A stretch of DNA of 64,000 nucleotides, taken from Deinococcus sp. GTDB lineage: Bacteria; Deinococcota; Deinococci; Deinococcales; Deinococcaceae. Where the stretch lies: NCBI RefSeq assembly GCF_018260555.1, contig NZ_JAGLBB010000001.1, positions 1-64,000 of the forward strand. The letters are read 5' to 3'. The number at the start of each line of letters is the position of its first letter. The stretch's first letter is position 1. A model generated the notes under the pieces. It worked only from the letters and a program-made list of their open reading frames with translations, ran no database searches and was not told where the DNA came from. The position numbers were made by a program, and so were the translations under genes. Shown here one piece after another: positions 21,767 through 29,431 of the stretch.

Positions 21767-22516
21767 CTAAAACCCCTCATGCCGGAGAAACTCAAGTGTG
21801 AACCTTGCCACTGCTCTCGGATGCGTGTCGGTCAAGCCATGCGGCGCACCCGGAATCTGACGAATCACCGCGTCCGGAATGTCCGATTGAATGCGCCGGA
21901 CCGTCCACGAGCGGATGACCACATCCGACAGGCCGTCCAGCAACAGGGTCGGCACGGTCACGTGGCCCAGCAGCGGGCCGGTCAGGTGGTCCTCCTGATC
22001 GCGCGCCAGCTTCACCATGCGCCGAATCCCACAGTGCAGGTAGGCTTTCAGCCCCGGCAGTAACAGACCCAACCGCTCGCGTGGCAGATCTTTGAGCAAC
22101 TGCAGCAGTTGCAGGCGCACACTGGGGTTCTCTGGAATTCCCGTGGGCGCGCACGCGATCAGGGCGCTGCTCAGGTTCGGGTAACGCGCCGCCAGGTCGA
22201 TGATCACTTCTCCGCCCAGCGAATGCCCCAGCAGCGGCACGCCCTGAAGATCCACGCGGGTGAGCCAGGCAGCCAGGTGATCCGTCAACTGCGAGATGGA
22301 CGCCGGGTAGTCGTGGGTTCCTTCGCTGTACCCGTGACCGGGCGGGTCGTACACGAGGACGCGGCGTTCGCGGGCCAGCTCCCGCGCCAGCCGCGCGTAC
22401 ATCCATGACGCACACCCCAGGCCCGGAACGATCACAACCGGCCGTCCCTGCCCGCGCACCCAGGCATGCGTGCGCAGACCATTCACCGGGACGACCAGCC
22501 GGTGTCCGTCAGTCAT
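21767..22516 (-). CDS. Alpha/beta-fold hydrolase (second of a pair)
   Basis: 249-residue alpha/beta hydrolase with the triad nucleophile elbow GHSLGGEV, the acid in LLDGLSDVV and the histidine in GAPHGLTDTHP. An oxyanion region, VVIVPGLGCASWMY, is present. There is no signal peptide. ATG 22516 overlaps the stop of the upstream hydrolase gene by eight bases, so the two are co-translated. The pair look like ancient duplicates, but they differ enough to have different substrates. The substrate cannot be predicted; candidates include esters or lactones. Confidence 0.82.
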   Translation of the reverse strand: MTDGHRLVVPVNGLRTHAWVRGQGRPVVIVPGLGCASWMYARLARELARERRVLVYDPPGHGYSEGTHDYPASISQLTDHLAAWLTRVDLQGVPLLGHSLGGEVIIDLAARYPNLSSALIACAPTGIPENPSVRLQLLQLLKDLPRERLGLLLPGLKAYLHCGIRRMVKLARDQEDHLTGPLLGHVTVPTLLLDGLSDVVIRSWTVRRIQSDIPDAVIRQIPGAPHGLTDTHPRAVARFTLEFLRHEGF

Positions 22517-23303
22517 GCCGGACCTCCGTCTGCCCACGCGGTTCAGACGCCGTCTGCTCAGGCTCGGTTTCCTCAGGCGCGGTCTGCGCGATGAAGTCCA
22601 GCAGTACCCTGTTAAACCGCTGCGGGGCGTCCACCATCACGATGTGACCGGCCCGCTCGATCACTTCCAGGCGGGAGCCGGGGAGCGCCTCGTGCAGCAG
22701 TTGCCCCAGCGCCAGCGGAACCAGCACGTCCCGTTCACCCCAGACGATCAGGGTGCGCGCCCGGATCAGGGGCAGGCTGTCCTGCACCGAGTCGTTCAGC
22801 AGGTCCACGGCGTTCCGCCACAGGGTACGCGGCCCGGCGCGTGCGGCGTCGGTCAAGACCCGCGCCAGGAAACGCTTCCGGCCGATCAATGCCGCGCGGG
22901 GCAGATGCAGCGCCGTCCGGTACGCCTGTGCCCGCAGCAGTCCGCTGGCGCCGACCAGCACGAGGTTCTGCACGCGGTCCGGCACCAGGGCCGCCACGTG
23001 CATGCTGATGTGACCGCCCATGGAATGCCCCACCAGCGTCACGCCGCGCAGGTTCTCGGCGCGCATCCACGCGCTCACGAGCGCCGCCATGTCACGGACG
23101 CTCAGGGACCGCTGCCGGCGGGCATGCCCGTATCCCGAGAGTTCCAGCGAGTACACCCGCGCTTTTCCCCGCAGCGCAGGGATGTTGTAACGCCACCAGC
23201 CACGCGATCCGCTCAGACCGTGAATCAGGACGACGGGTGGCCCTTCCCCACTGGCGGTGACGTACAGGGACTGGCCGTCCTGTTCGAAGGTGCTAGAACT
23301 CAC
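22509..23303 (-). CDS. Alpha/beta-fold hydrolase (first of a pair)
   Basis: 264-residue alpha/beta hydrolase. It opens with VVLIHGLSGSRGWWRYNIPAL (oxyanion-hole HG motif) and has the nucleophile elbow GHSMGGH, the acid region WGERDVLVP and the catalytic histidine in AGHIVMVDAP. A Glu/Thr-rich tail (ETEPEQTASEPRGQTEV) ends the protein. The start is GTG 23303, six bases after TATGCT with no Shine-Dalgarno. It is followed by a second hydrolase gene in an eight-base overlap. Confidence 0.85.
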   Translation of the reverse strand: MSSSTFEQDGQSLYVTASGEGPPVVLIHGLSGSRGWWRYNIPALRGKARVYSLELSGYGHARRQRSLSVRDMAALVSAWMRAENLRGVTLVGHSMGGHISMHVAALVPDRVQNLVLVGASGLLRAQAYRTALHLPRAALIGRKRFLARVLTDAARAGPRTLWRNAVDLLNDSVQDSLPLIRARTLIVWGERDVLVPLALGQLLHEALPGSRLEVIERAGHIVMVDAPQRFNRVLLDFIAQTAPEETEPEQTASEPRGQTEVRHD

Positions 23304-23309
23304 CAGCGC

Positions 23310-23315
23310 AGCATA
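23310..23315 (-). promoter_or_regulatory. Leaderless -10 box of the hydrolase pair
   Basis: TATGCT on the minus strand, six bases before GTG 23303. Confidence 0.6.
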
Positions 23316-23662
23316 GGCGAGCGGGACGGTAGCGGGGTTACGACGATCTTACGGTTACGGGGCAGATACCATATTGGCTGTGATGGGAGCTAGGGAAGCG
23401 TACTAACGCGTAGACGGTTATAAGTGAATTTATTCACGATTATATCCACTCGTGAATTATCTATCTCCGAGTAATTATACTTGTCTGCGCAGGCAGATTC
23501 AGGCCTTGCGGGGAAGAAACTGCGACACGCACAAGGCCGTTCCCTCCCCTGCCTGACAGTCTCTCTACTACAAACTGACACCGACTCCGATCATTCTCCC
23601 TGCCCAAATCCGCGTCCATTCAGAATGGACCGGTTATTCAGCCCATCTCAGCGAGGTGGCTC
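23316..23662. other. Intergenic region between pdxT and the hydrolase operon
   Basis: 347 bp that is noticeably more AT-rich around 23380-23480. It contains copy D of the 36-bp element (23421-23456) and a small hairpin, TCCATTC/GAATGGA, near 23610-23627. That hairpin could end pdxST transcription, although no T-run follows. No gene seen. Confidence 0.45.
23421..23456 (+). repeat. 36-bp GTGAA element, copy D
   Basis: TAAGTGAATTTATTCACGA, then TTATATCCACTCGTGAA. All three GTGAA/TTCAC units are perfect, and the first two form a perfect short palindrome. It is the most AT-rich copy. Confidence 0.85.
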
Positions 23663-24268
23663 TCACGCGCTGGGGAGCGTCGCGGCGCACTGCTCAGCGA
23701 ACAGGGCGTGCAGCCGCACGTCAGGAGTCAATTCCGGGTGAAAGGCCGTGGCGGTTACCCGGCCCGAGCGGACCATCACGGCCTGCTCTCCGTGAGATGC
23801 CAGCACCTCCACACCCTCTCCCACGCGAGAGAAGGCGGGGGCGCGGATGAAAACCGCCGCGAATCCGTTATTCAGACCGCGCACGGTCAGCTCGGTGGTA
23901 AACGAGTCGATCTGCCGTCCGAAGGCGTTGCGCTGCACGGTCACGTCCAGCAGATTCAGGCTGTCCTGCCGCCCGAACTGTGGGGGCGCGCCCTGCACTT
24001 CACGGGACAGCAGAATCGCGCCGGCGCAGGTGCCCCACAGGTGCCCGCCCGCCGCGTGGAAGGCCCGGACGGGCTCCCACAGGGCGTACTCGGTCATCAG
24101 GCGGGCCATGGTGGTGCTCTCCCCTCCCGGCAGGATCAGGCCCGACAGACCGTGCAGGTCGCTGCCCAGGCGGACCTCCGTGACCCCCACGCCCAGGCTT
24201 TCCAGGCGCCGGCGGTGCTCACGGAACGCACCCTGCAGGGCCAGCACGCCGATGCGGGGCGCCGTCAC
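23663..24268 (-). CDS. pdxT: Pyridoxal 5'-phosphate synthase glutaminase subunit
   Basis: 201-residue class I glutamine amidotransferase subunit that supplies ammonia to PdxS for de novo PLP synthesis. Triad: Cys in LWGTCAGAILL, and His-Glu in AFHPELTPD. Other family motifs are GVLALQGAFREH at the N-terminus, LILPGGESTTMARL and NAFGRQIDSF. It starts three bases after the pdxS stop, forming an operon with it, and the encoded proteins form the 12:12 PLP synthase complex. Confidence 0.96.
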   Translation of the reverse strand: MTAPRIGVLALQGAFREHRRRLESLGVGVTEVRLGSDLHGLSGLILPGGESTTMARLMTEYALWEPVRAFHAAGGHLWGTCAGAILLSREVQGAPPQFGRQDSLNLLDVTVQRNAFGRQIDSFTTELTVRGLNNGFAAVFIRAPAFSRVGEGVEVLASHGEQAVMVRSGRVTATAFHPELTPDVRLHALFAEQCAATLPSA

Positions 24269-24271
24269 GGC

Positions 24272-25162
<891 letters not shown>

Positions 25163-25168
25163 GCCCAG

Positions 25169-25228
25169 ACCATAGGACGAATCTGACCCCAGGGGAAGGG
25201 TCAGAATCAGGGAGTGGATGGGGTCAGA
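25169..25228 (-). promoter_or_regulatory. pdxST promoter region with inverted repeat
   Basis: TATGGT (25169-25174) is the -10. Immediately upstream, TCTGACCC (25182-25189) and GGGTCAGA (25198-25205) form a perfect 8-bp inverted repeat with an 8-nt spacer. A third copy, GGGTCAGA, lies at 25221-25228. It could be an operator or the terminator of the receiver gene. Confidence 0.5.
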
Positions 25229-25276
25229 TTAGACGAGCGCCGGAGAGGCTGAGTGACCAGAGCCGGTCGGGGGTCA

Positions 25277-25708
25277 TCAGCCGTGCCGGTGCTCCCAGCG
25301 CATCCGCACGCGCTCGATCACCTCGACCAGTTGCGACGGCCGAAACGGTTTGACGAGGTAATCCGACAGCACGCCGTCACCCAGTTCCGGCATGACCGAC
25401 GGGCGGGCCAGTCCGGACAGGAACACCACGGGCGGCAGCGGCGAGGCCGCACCGGGGTCGGCGGCGTTGTCCGCGCGGCGCTGCTCGGCCATGCGGCGAA
25501 CCGTGTCGAACCCGTCCCAGGGCGTCATCAGGACGTCCATGACGATCACCTCGACCGGCGCGGACTTGAGCTGCTTCAGGGCAGCCGGGCCGCTGGGCGC
25601 CGCCGTCACGTGAAACCCCTGCATGGAGAGTGTCAGGTCCAGCAGTTCCAGGATCTGTTCCTCGTCATCCACGACCAGCAGGTGCAGGCGCGGCCCGGAC
25701 AGGGTCAC
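25277..25708 (-). CDS. Single-domain response regulator
   Basis: 143-residue stand-alone receiver domain. Acidic pocket VVDDEEQ (about residues 14-20), phosphoacceptor Asp in IVMDVLMTPWDG, Thr/Ser position in FLSGLAR and the conserved Lys in YLVKPF are all present. No output domain follows, so it must act by protein contact, CheY-like. The GTG start at 25708 overlaps the TGA of the M23 peptidase gene (GTGA), so it is co-translated with a cell-wall hydrolase. A loop of Ala/Asp residues between beta3 and beta4 makes it slightly longer than CheY. No histidine kinase is adjacent. Confidence 0.85.
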   Translation of the reverse strand: MTLSGPRLHLLVVDDEEQILELLDLTLSMQGFHVTAAPSGPAALKQLKSAPVEVIVMDVLMTPWDGFDTVRRMAEQRRADNAADPGAASPLPPVVFLSGLARPSVMPELGDGVLSDYLVKPFRPSQLVEVIERVRMRWEHRHG

Positions 25709-27108
25709 GGCAGCAGGCCCAGGGGGTCCACAGGCCGACCGCCGATCCGGACCTCGAAGTGCAGGTGCGGGCCGGTGCAGAGGCCAGTGCAGCCGATGTA
25801 GCCCAGCAGCTGCCCCTGGTTCACGCGCTGACCCGAAGAGACCGCTGTGCGGCTCATATGCCCGTAGATGACGGTGCTGTCGCCGTCCGTGGTGTACACG
25901 TTCAGGCCGAACGCCCCGTACCGGCTTTCCGTGACAGTCCCGGCGGTCGCCGCGTAGATGGGAGTGCCGTACGGAGCAGCGAAGTCCACGCCGCCGTGGA
26001 ATACCTGCTGATGAAACGCGATGTCCCGCTCCCCGAAGCGGCTGGTGATGCGGTACGTGCGCATCGGCCACGCCAGCCCAGATCGGGACGGCGCGCTGCT
26101 GGCCGCTGCCACGGCGTGCTGCCGGGCCTGCGCCGCCTGGGTCTGGGCCGCCTGGGTCTGGGCCGCCCGGGCCTGCGCCGCGGCACGGGCCTGGGTCTGC
26201 CGGACGCGGGCGGCCGCCTGAGCCGCCTCGTACTGCGCCTGCCGTTCGTAGGTGGCGACGAGGGCCTGGCGCCCGGGGCTGCTCTTCCAGGCGAGGAACG
26301 CCTCGTACCGTTCCTGCGCGTCGTACTGGGCTTGCAGGCGTTCACGCGCCCGTTGCTTCTTCTGTGCCAGGTAGGCGTCGTAGCGGCGCTGGCGTTCGGC
26401 TGCCAGGTCGGCCTGACGCCGGGCCTCGCGTTTCTTTGCCAGGGTCTGCGCGAAGCTCTCGGCGCGGATGCCCGGCAGGAGCAGCAGGTCTCCCACCTGC
26501 AACTCGGTGGGCAGGGCGTCATTGGCGCGGGCGGTCTGAACGAGGTCCGCTCCGTAGGCGGCAATCAGGGACAGCGCCGACTGTCCGGGCTTGATACGGA
26601 CCAGCAGCCCCGTTGCGCCGGTGGGCACGTTCAGGACCGCTCCGGCCTTCAGGTCGTCCAGGCTCTTGCGGGTCAGGTTGAGACTCAGCAGGTCCACCAG
26701 CGTGATCCCGAAGCGGGCCGCCACGCGCGCCATGGTGTCGCCGGGCTGCGCGATGTACCGCTCGACCGTGGCAGGCCGCTGGGGACGCCGGGTGAGGTCG
26801 CGGTCCCCGAGGGTCACGCGCACGTAGCGGAGTCCCTTGCGCGCGGCACTGACCTTCACGGCGGACGCCGGGACACCGTACCGCCGCGCGACGACCGTGG
26901 CGGGCGTGGTCCCGGTCGTCAGAATGTCCACCGTTCGGGGCGCACGTTTCAGCGTCAGGTCAGCCGGGGCCTGCAGGTTCGGTTGCAGCGGCACCAGCAG
27001 CCCCCCGAGCGGCGTGGCCTGTTGGGCCTGGGCGGTCATGGGCGCACCGAGCAGTGCGGCGGTCACGGCAGCCCGGAAGGTCAGGCCGCGGAGAAAGAGA
27101 GAAGGCAA
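25705..27108 (-). CDS. LysM and M23-domain murein peptidase
   Basis: 467-residue exported protein. A signal peptide (residues 1 to about 30, ending AQAQ) leads to three LysM-type murein-binding segments (around 55-85, 105-150 and 160-200). These are followed by a long Ala/Gln/Arg/Glu coiled region (about 205-325, with AAQARAAQTQAAQTQAAQ repeats) and a C-terminal LytM/M23 domain. The zinc motifs HGGVDFAAPYG and PHLHFEVRIGG are intact, as is YGHMSR, so it should be an active endopeptidase rather than an EnvC/NlpD-type activator. It lies 31 bp after rho and overlaps the receiver gene. Confidence 0.92.
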   Translation of the reverse strand: MPSLFLRGLTFRAAVTAALLGAPMTAQAQQATPLGGLLVPLQPNLQAPADLTLKRAPRTVDILTTGTTPATVVARRYGVPASAVKVSAARKGLRYVRVTLGDRDLTRRPQRPATVERYIAQPGDTMARVAARFGITLVDLLSLNLTRKSLDDLKAGAVLNVPTGATGLLVRIKPGQSALSLIAAYGADLVQTARANDALPTELQVGDLLLLPGIRAESFAQTLAKKREARRQADLAAERQRRYDAYLAQKKQRARERLQAQYDAQERYEAFLAWKSSPGRQALVATYERQAQYEAAQAAARVRQTQARAAAQARAAQTQAAQTQAAQARQHAVAAASSAPSRSGLAWPMRTYRITSRFGERDIAFHQQVFHGGVDFAAPYGTPIYAATAGTVTESRYGAFGLNVYTTDGDSTVIYGHMSRTAVSSGQRVNQGQLLGYIGCTGLCTGPHLHFEVRIGGRPVDPLGLLP

Positions 27109-27139
27109 AAGTGAACTCCAGAGTCGAGAGTAGACAACG

Positions 27140-28417
27140 TCAGCCGCCGGCGAGGCCCTGCAGAAATTCGACGTTGTTCCGGGTTTTACCCATGCGGGAC
27201 AGCAGCATTTCCATGGCGTCCGCCGGGTCCATATCGCTAATGACTTTGCGCAGCAGCCACATTTTCTTCAGTACTTCGGGTTGCAGCAGCAGTTCCTCGC
27301 GGCGCGTGCCGGACTTGAGAATGTCCAGCGCCGGGAAGATGCGCCGTTCCTCGAGGCGGCGCGAGAGCACGAGTTCCGCGTTCCCGGTCCCCTTGAATTC
27401 CTCGAAGATCACGTCGTCCATGCGGCTGCCCGTCTCGACGAGCGCGGTGGCCAGAATGGTCAGGCTGCCGCCCTCGCGGATATTGCGGGCCGCGCCCAGG
27501 AAGCGTTTGGGCCAGTGCAGCGCGTTGCTGTCCAGACCGCCGGACAGGGTGCGCCCGGTGGGCGGCGTGACAAGGTTGTTCGCGCGGGCCAGTCGCGTGA
27601 TGGAGTCCAGCAGGATCACCACGTGGCCGCCCTCCTCGACGATGCGGCGCGCGCGTTCATGCACGAACTCCGCGACGCGCACGTGATGCTGGGGCGGTTC
27701 GTCGAAGGTGCTGGCGATGACCTGCGCGCCCTGCACGCTCTCGCGGAAGTCCGTGACTTCCTCGGGGCGCTCGTCAACCAGCAGGACCATGACGGTCACG
27801 TCCGGGTAATTCTTGACGATGGAGTTCGCGATTTTCTTCAGTAGGGTGGTTTTCCCGGCCTTGGGCGGCGCGACGATCAGAGCGCGCTGGCCCCGGCCGA
27901 TAGGAACCAGCAGGTCCACGACGCGCAGGCTCAGGCCGTCGTCCATGCTGGGGTCTTCCATGACCAGTTGCACCTCGGGGAAGGTGGGGGTCAGGTCGTC
28001 GAAACGCGGGCGGCGCCGGGCTGTTTCGGGGTCCAGTCCGTTGACGGCCTCCACCTGCACCAGCGACCCGAAGCGTTCGTTCTCGCGGGGTTTTCGTGCC
28101 CGGCCGATGATCTCGTCACCGGTACGCAGGTGAAACTGCTTGATCAGCCCGGCTGTGATGATCACGGTACGGCTGTTGGGATCAAGCAGGTCGGCCTGCA
28201 AGAAGCCGTACCCGTCGGCACTGATTTCGAGGAACCCGCGCGCCAGCAGTTGCCCCTCGGCGTCTGCCTGGTGCTCCATGATGGCCAGCGCCAGCGTGTC
28301 TTTTTTCAGTTTGCGGTAGTTCTCGATCCCGTACCCGGCGGCAATCAGGTGCAGTTCGGGCAGGATCTTCTGTTGAAGTTCGTGAAAGGGCAGGCTGGCG
28401 CGGGTCGGGTCACTCAC
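27140..28417 (-). CDS. rho: Transcription termination factor Rho
   Basis: 425-residue hexameric RNA helicase that ends factor-dependent transcription. Order: N-terminal Rho homology (FHELQQKILPELHLIAAGYGIENYRKLKKDTLALAIM); the cold-shock-like RNA-binding domain (GFLEISADGYGFLQ); Walker A APPKAGKTTLL; Walker B VVILLDSITRLARANN; the Q- and R-loops; and VLSRRLEERRIFPALDILKSGTRREELL with the arginine finger. The start is GTG 28417. The stop of a 30-codon ORF with a strong ribosome site overlaps it as GTGA, so rho translation is probably coupled to that leader. No in-frame upstream extension is possible. Confidence 0.97.
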   Translation of the reverse strand: MSDPTRASLPFHELQQKILPELHLIAAGYGIENYRKLKKDTLALAIMEHQADAEGQLLARGFLEISADGYGFLQADLLDPNSRTVIITAGLIKQFHLRTGDEIIGRARKPRENERFGSLVQVEAVNGLDPETARRRPRFDDLTPTFPEVQLVMEDPSMDDGLSLRVVDLLVPIGRGQRALIVAPPKAGKTTLLKKIANSIVKNYPDVTVMVLLVDERPEEVTDFRESVQGAQVIASTFDEPPQHHVRVAEFVHERARRIVEEGGHVVILLDSITRLARANNLVTPPTGRTLSGGLDSNALHWPKRFLGAARNIREGGSLTILATALVETGSRMDDVIFEEFKGTGNAELVLSRRLEERRIFPALDILKSGTRREELLLQPEVLKKMWLLRKVISDMDPADAMEMLLSRMGKTRNNVEFLQGLAGG

Positions 28418-28506
28418 TGCTTGACCTCACCCCCGGCAGCCTGTTCCATGCGACCGGCGCGGCGCGGCGCAGTGGCAGTCATAGCAGAGTTGATAAAGAA
28501 TTCCAT
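28414..28506 (-). CDS. Short leader ORF coupled to rho
   Basis: 30-codon frame (starts MEFFINSAMTATAPRR) with an excellent Shine-Dalgarno, GGGAGA, seven bases before ATG 28506. Its TGA overlaps the GTG of rho. The peptide has no recognisable domain. E. coli rho also has a leader peptide gene, rhoL, but I cannot claim homology at this length. The arrangement suggests that ribosomes reach rho through this ORF, so its translation could set Rho levels or serve in autogenous control. The alternative is that it is simply the ribosome entry point for rho. Confidence 0.65.
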   Translation of the reverse strand: MEFFINSAMTATAPRRAGRMEQAAGGEVKQ

Positions 28507-28526
28507 AAACGTTCTCCCTGGCAGTG

Positions 28527-28532
28527 ATTGTA
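28527..28532 (-). promoter_or_regulatory. Candidate -10 of the rho transcript
   Basis: TACAAT on the minus strand, about 20 bases before the leader ORF ATG. No convincing -35 was seen. Confidence 0.5.
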
Positions 28533-28635
28533 AACACCTGCGGCCGCCAGTAGGCCACGCACAGGTGGAAAGAAGAGGGTAGCAGCAGGAAACGGCTTTC
28601 ATCATACCGCTGCCGGCAGCCTGGCGCGGTGCACG

Positions 28636-28664
28636 TTGACCAGATCAGCCTGCCGCCCTACCAT
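28636..28664 (+). promoter_or_regulatory. Promoter of the T-box / cupin / ileS transcript
   Basis: TTGACC (28636-28641), a 17-bp spacer, then TACCAT (28659-28664). The predicted start near 28671 places the whole T-box leader in the RNA. Confidence 0.7.
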
Positions 28665-28670
28665 GAGCGG

Positions 28671-29016
28671 AGCCCCGCACTGGGGTGAGACCATCACGCT
28701 GCGAACGTGAGGACAGGCGGCCGGACACCGGGACGCACGAGCGAGTCAGGGACGGTGAGAGCCTGACGCGCGTTCACCCCAGCCGACGATCACCTCCCGC
28801 GCTGACGGAAGAACACCCCCCCGCACCGGGGGCCAGTAGAACCGTCCGGACGCCCCCCGACAGAGGGACTGTACAACGAGGCTGCTCCGCATGGAGCAGT
28901 GAAGTTGGGTGGTACCACGCGCCCGCACCGCTGACGGGGCGGCGCGTCCCAGCACCGAATCCGCGCCCGCCTTTCTGGCGGATGAACGGACCGCTGAGAC
29001 GCGCCGCCCCCCCTGT
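28671..29016 (+). ncRNA. T-box riboswitch leader upstream of cupin and ileS
   Basis: A T-box leader that senses uncharged tRNA. Visible parts: Stem I base CTGGGGTGA (28680-28688) with TCACCCCAG (28774-28782), nine perfect pairs; a Stem III-like hairpin CTGCTCC/GGAGCAG (28882-28899); the T-box sequence GGGTGGTACCACG (28907-28919), whose TGGT bulge can pair with a tRNA 3' ACCA end (discriminator A, as in tRNA-Ile); and CGTCCC (28945-28950) closing the antiterminator. A competing hairpin, GGGGCGGCGCGTC (28936-28948) with GACGCGCCGCCCC (28998-29010), uses the same CGTC and is followed by CCCTGTTTGTG. The specifier is not certain. An Ile codon, ATC, at 28693-28695 is a candidate, but it lies on the 5' side of Stem I. 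Confidence 0.9.
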
Positions 29017-29039
29017 TTGTGCCTTCCGGAGGCTCCCAC

Positions 29040-29369
29040 ATGCACCTGACCGACATTCCTTTCAGCGTCACCCACTGGTCTGACGTGCCCGCGACTGAAC
29101 ATCCGGGCGAACGCGGCGTGGCCACATGGCGCACCCGGCAGTTCGGCGCGGTGCGCGTGCGAATGGTCGAGTACTCTGCCGGGTACGTGGCAGATCACTG
29201 GTGTCACAAAGGGCACGTGCTGCTGGTGCTGAGTGGGCAACTGGAGACCGGGTTGCAAGACGGGCGCACCTTCACCCTGCGGCCCGGCGACTCGTACCAG
29301 GTGGCTGACGGTGCCGAGGCGCACCGCTCGGGCACGCGGGAGGGGGCCACTCTGTTCATCGTGGACTGA
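29040..29369 (+). CDS. Cupin protein with a DHxCHxGH-type motif
   Basis: 109-residue single-domain cupin. It has WHVPATEHPGERG-like entry sequence, the unusual metal-type motif DHWCHKGHVLLVLSG (residues about 54-68) in place of the classical GxxxxHxH, and a LRPGDSYQVADGAEAHRS second motif. It resembles small proteins annotated as DHCW-motif cupins, whose function is unknown. ATG 29040 has GGAGG seven bases upstream. The T-box terminator lies directly before it, so its expression should rise when the cognate tRNA is uncharged, together with ileS 62 bp downstream. Why a cupin should be co-regulated with a synthetase is unclear. Confidence 0.82.
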   Translation: MHLTDIPFSVTHWSDVPATEHPGERGVATWRTRQFGAVRVRMVEYSAGYVADHWCHKGHVLLVLSGQLETGLQDGRTFTLRPGDSYQVADGAEAHRSGTREGATLFIVD

Positions 29370-29431
29370 CGCGCCCCCCACCTGGCCCACCCTCGCACCC
29401 GACCCTCTTTCCCGTGTGTTCTGGAGTTCCA

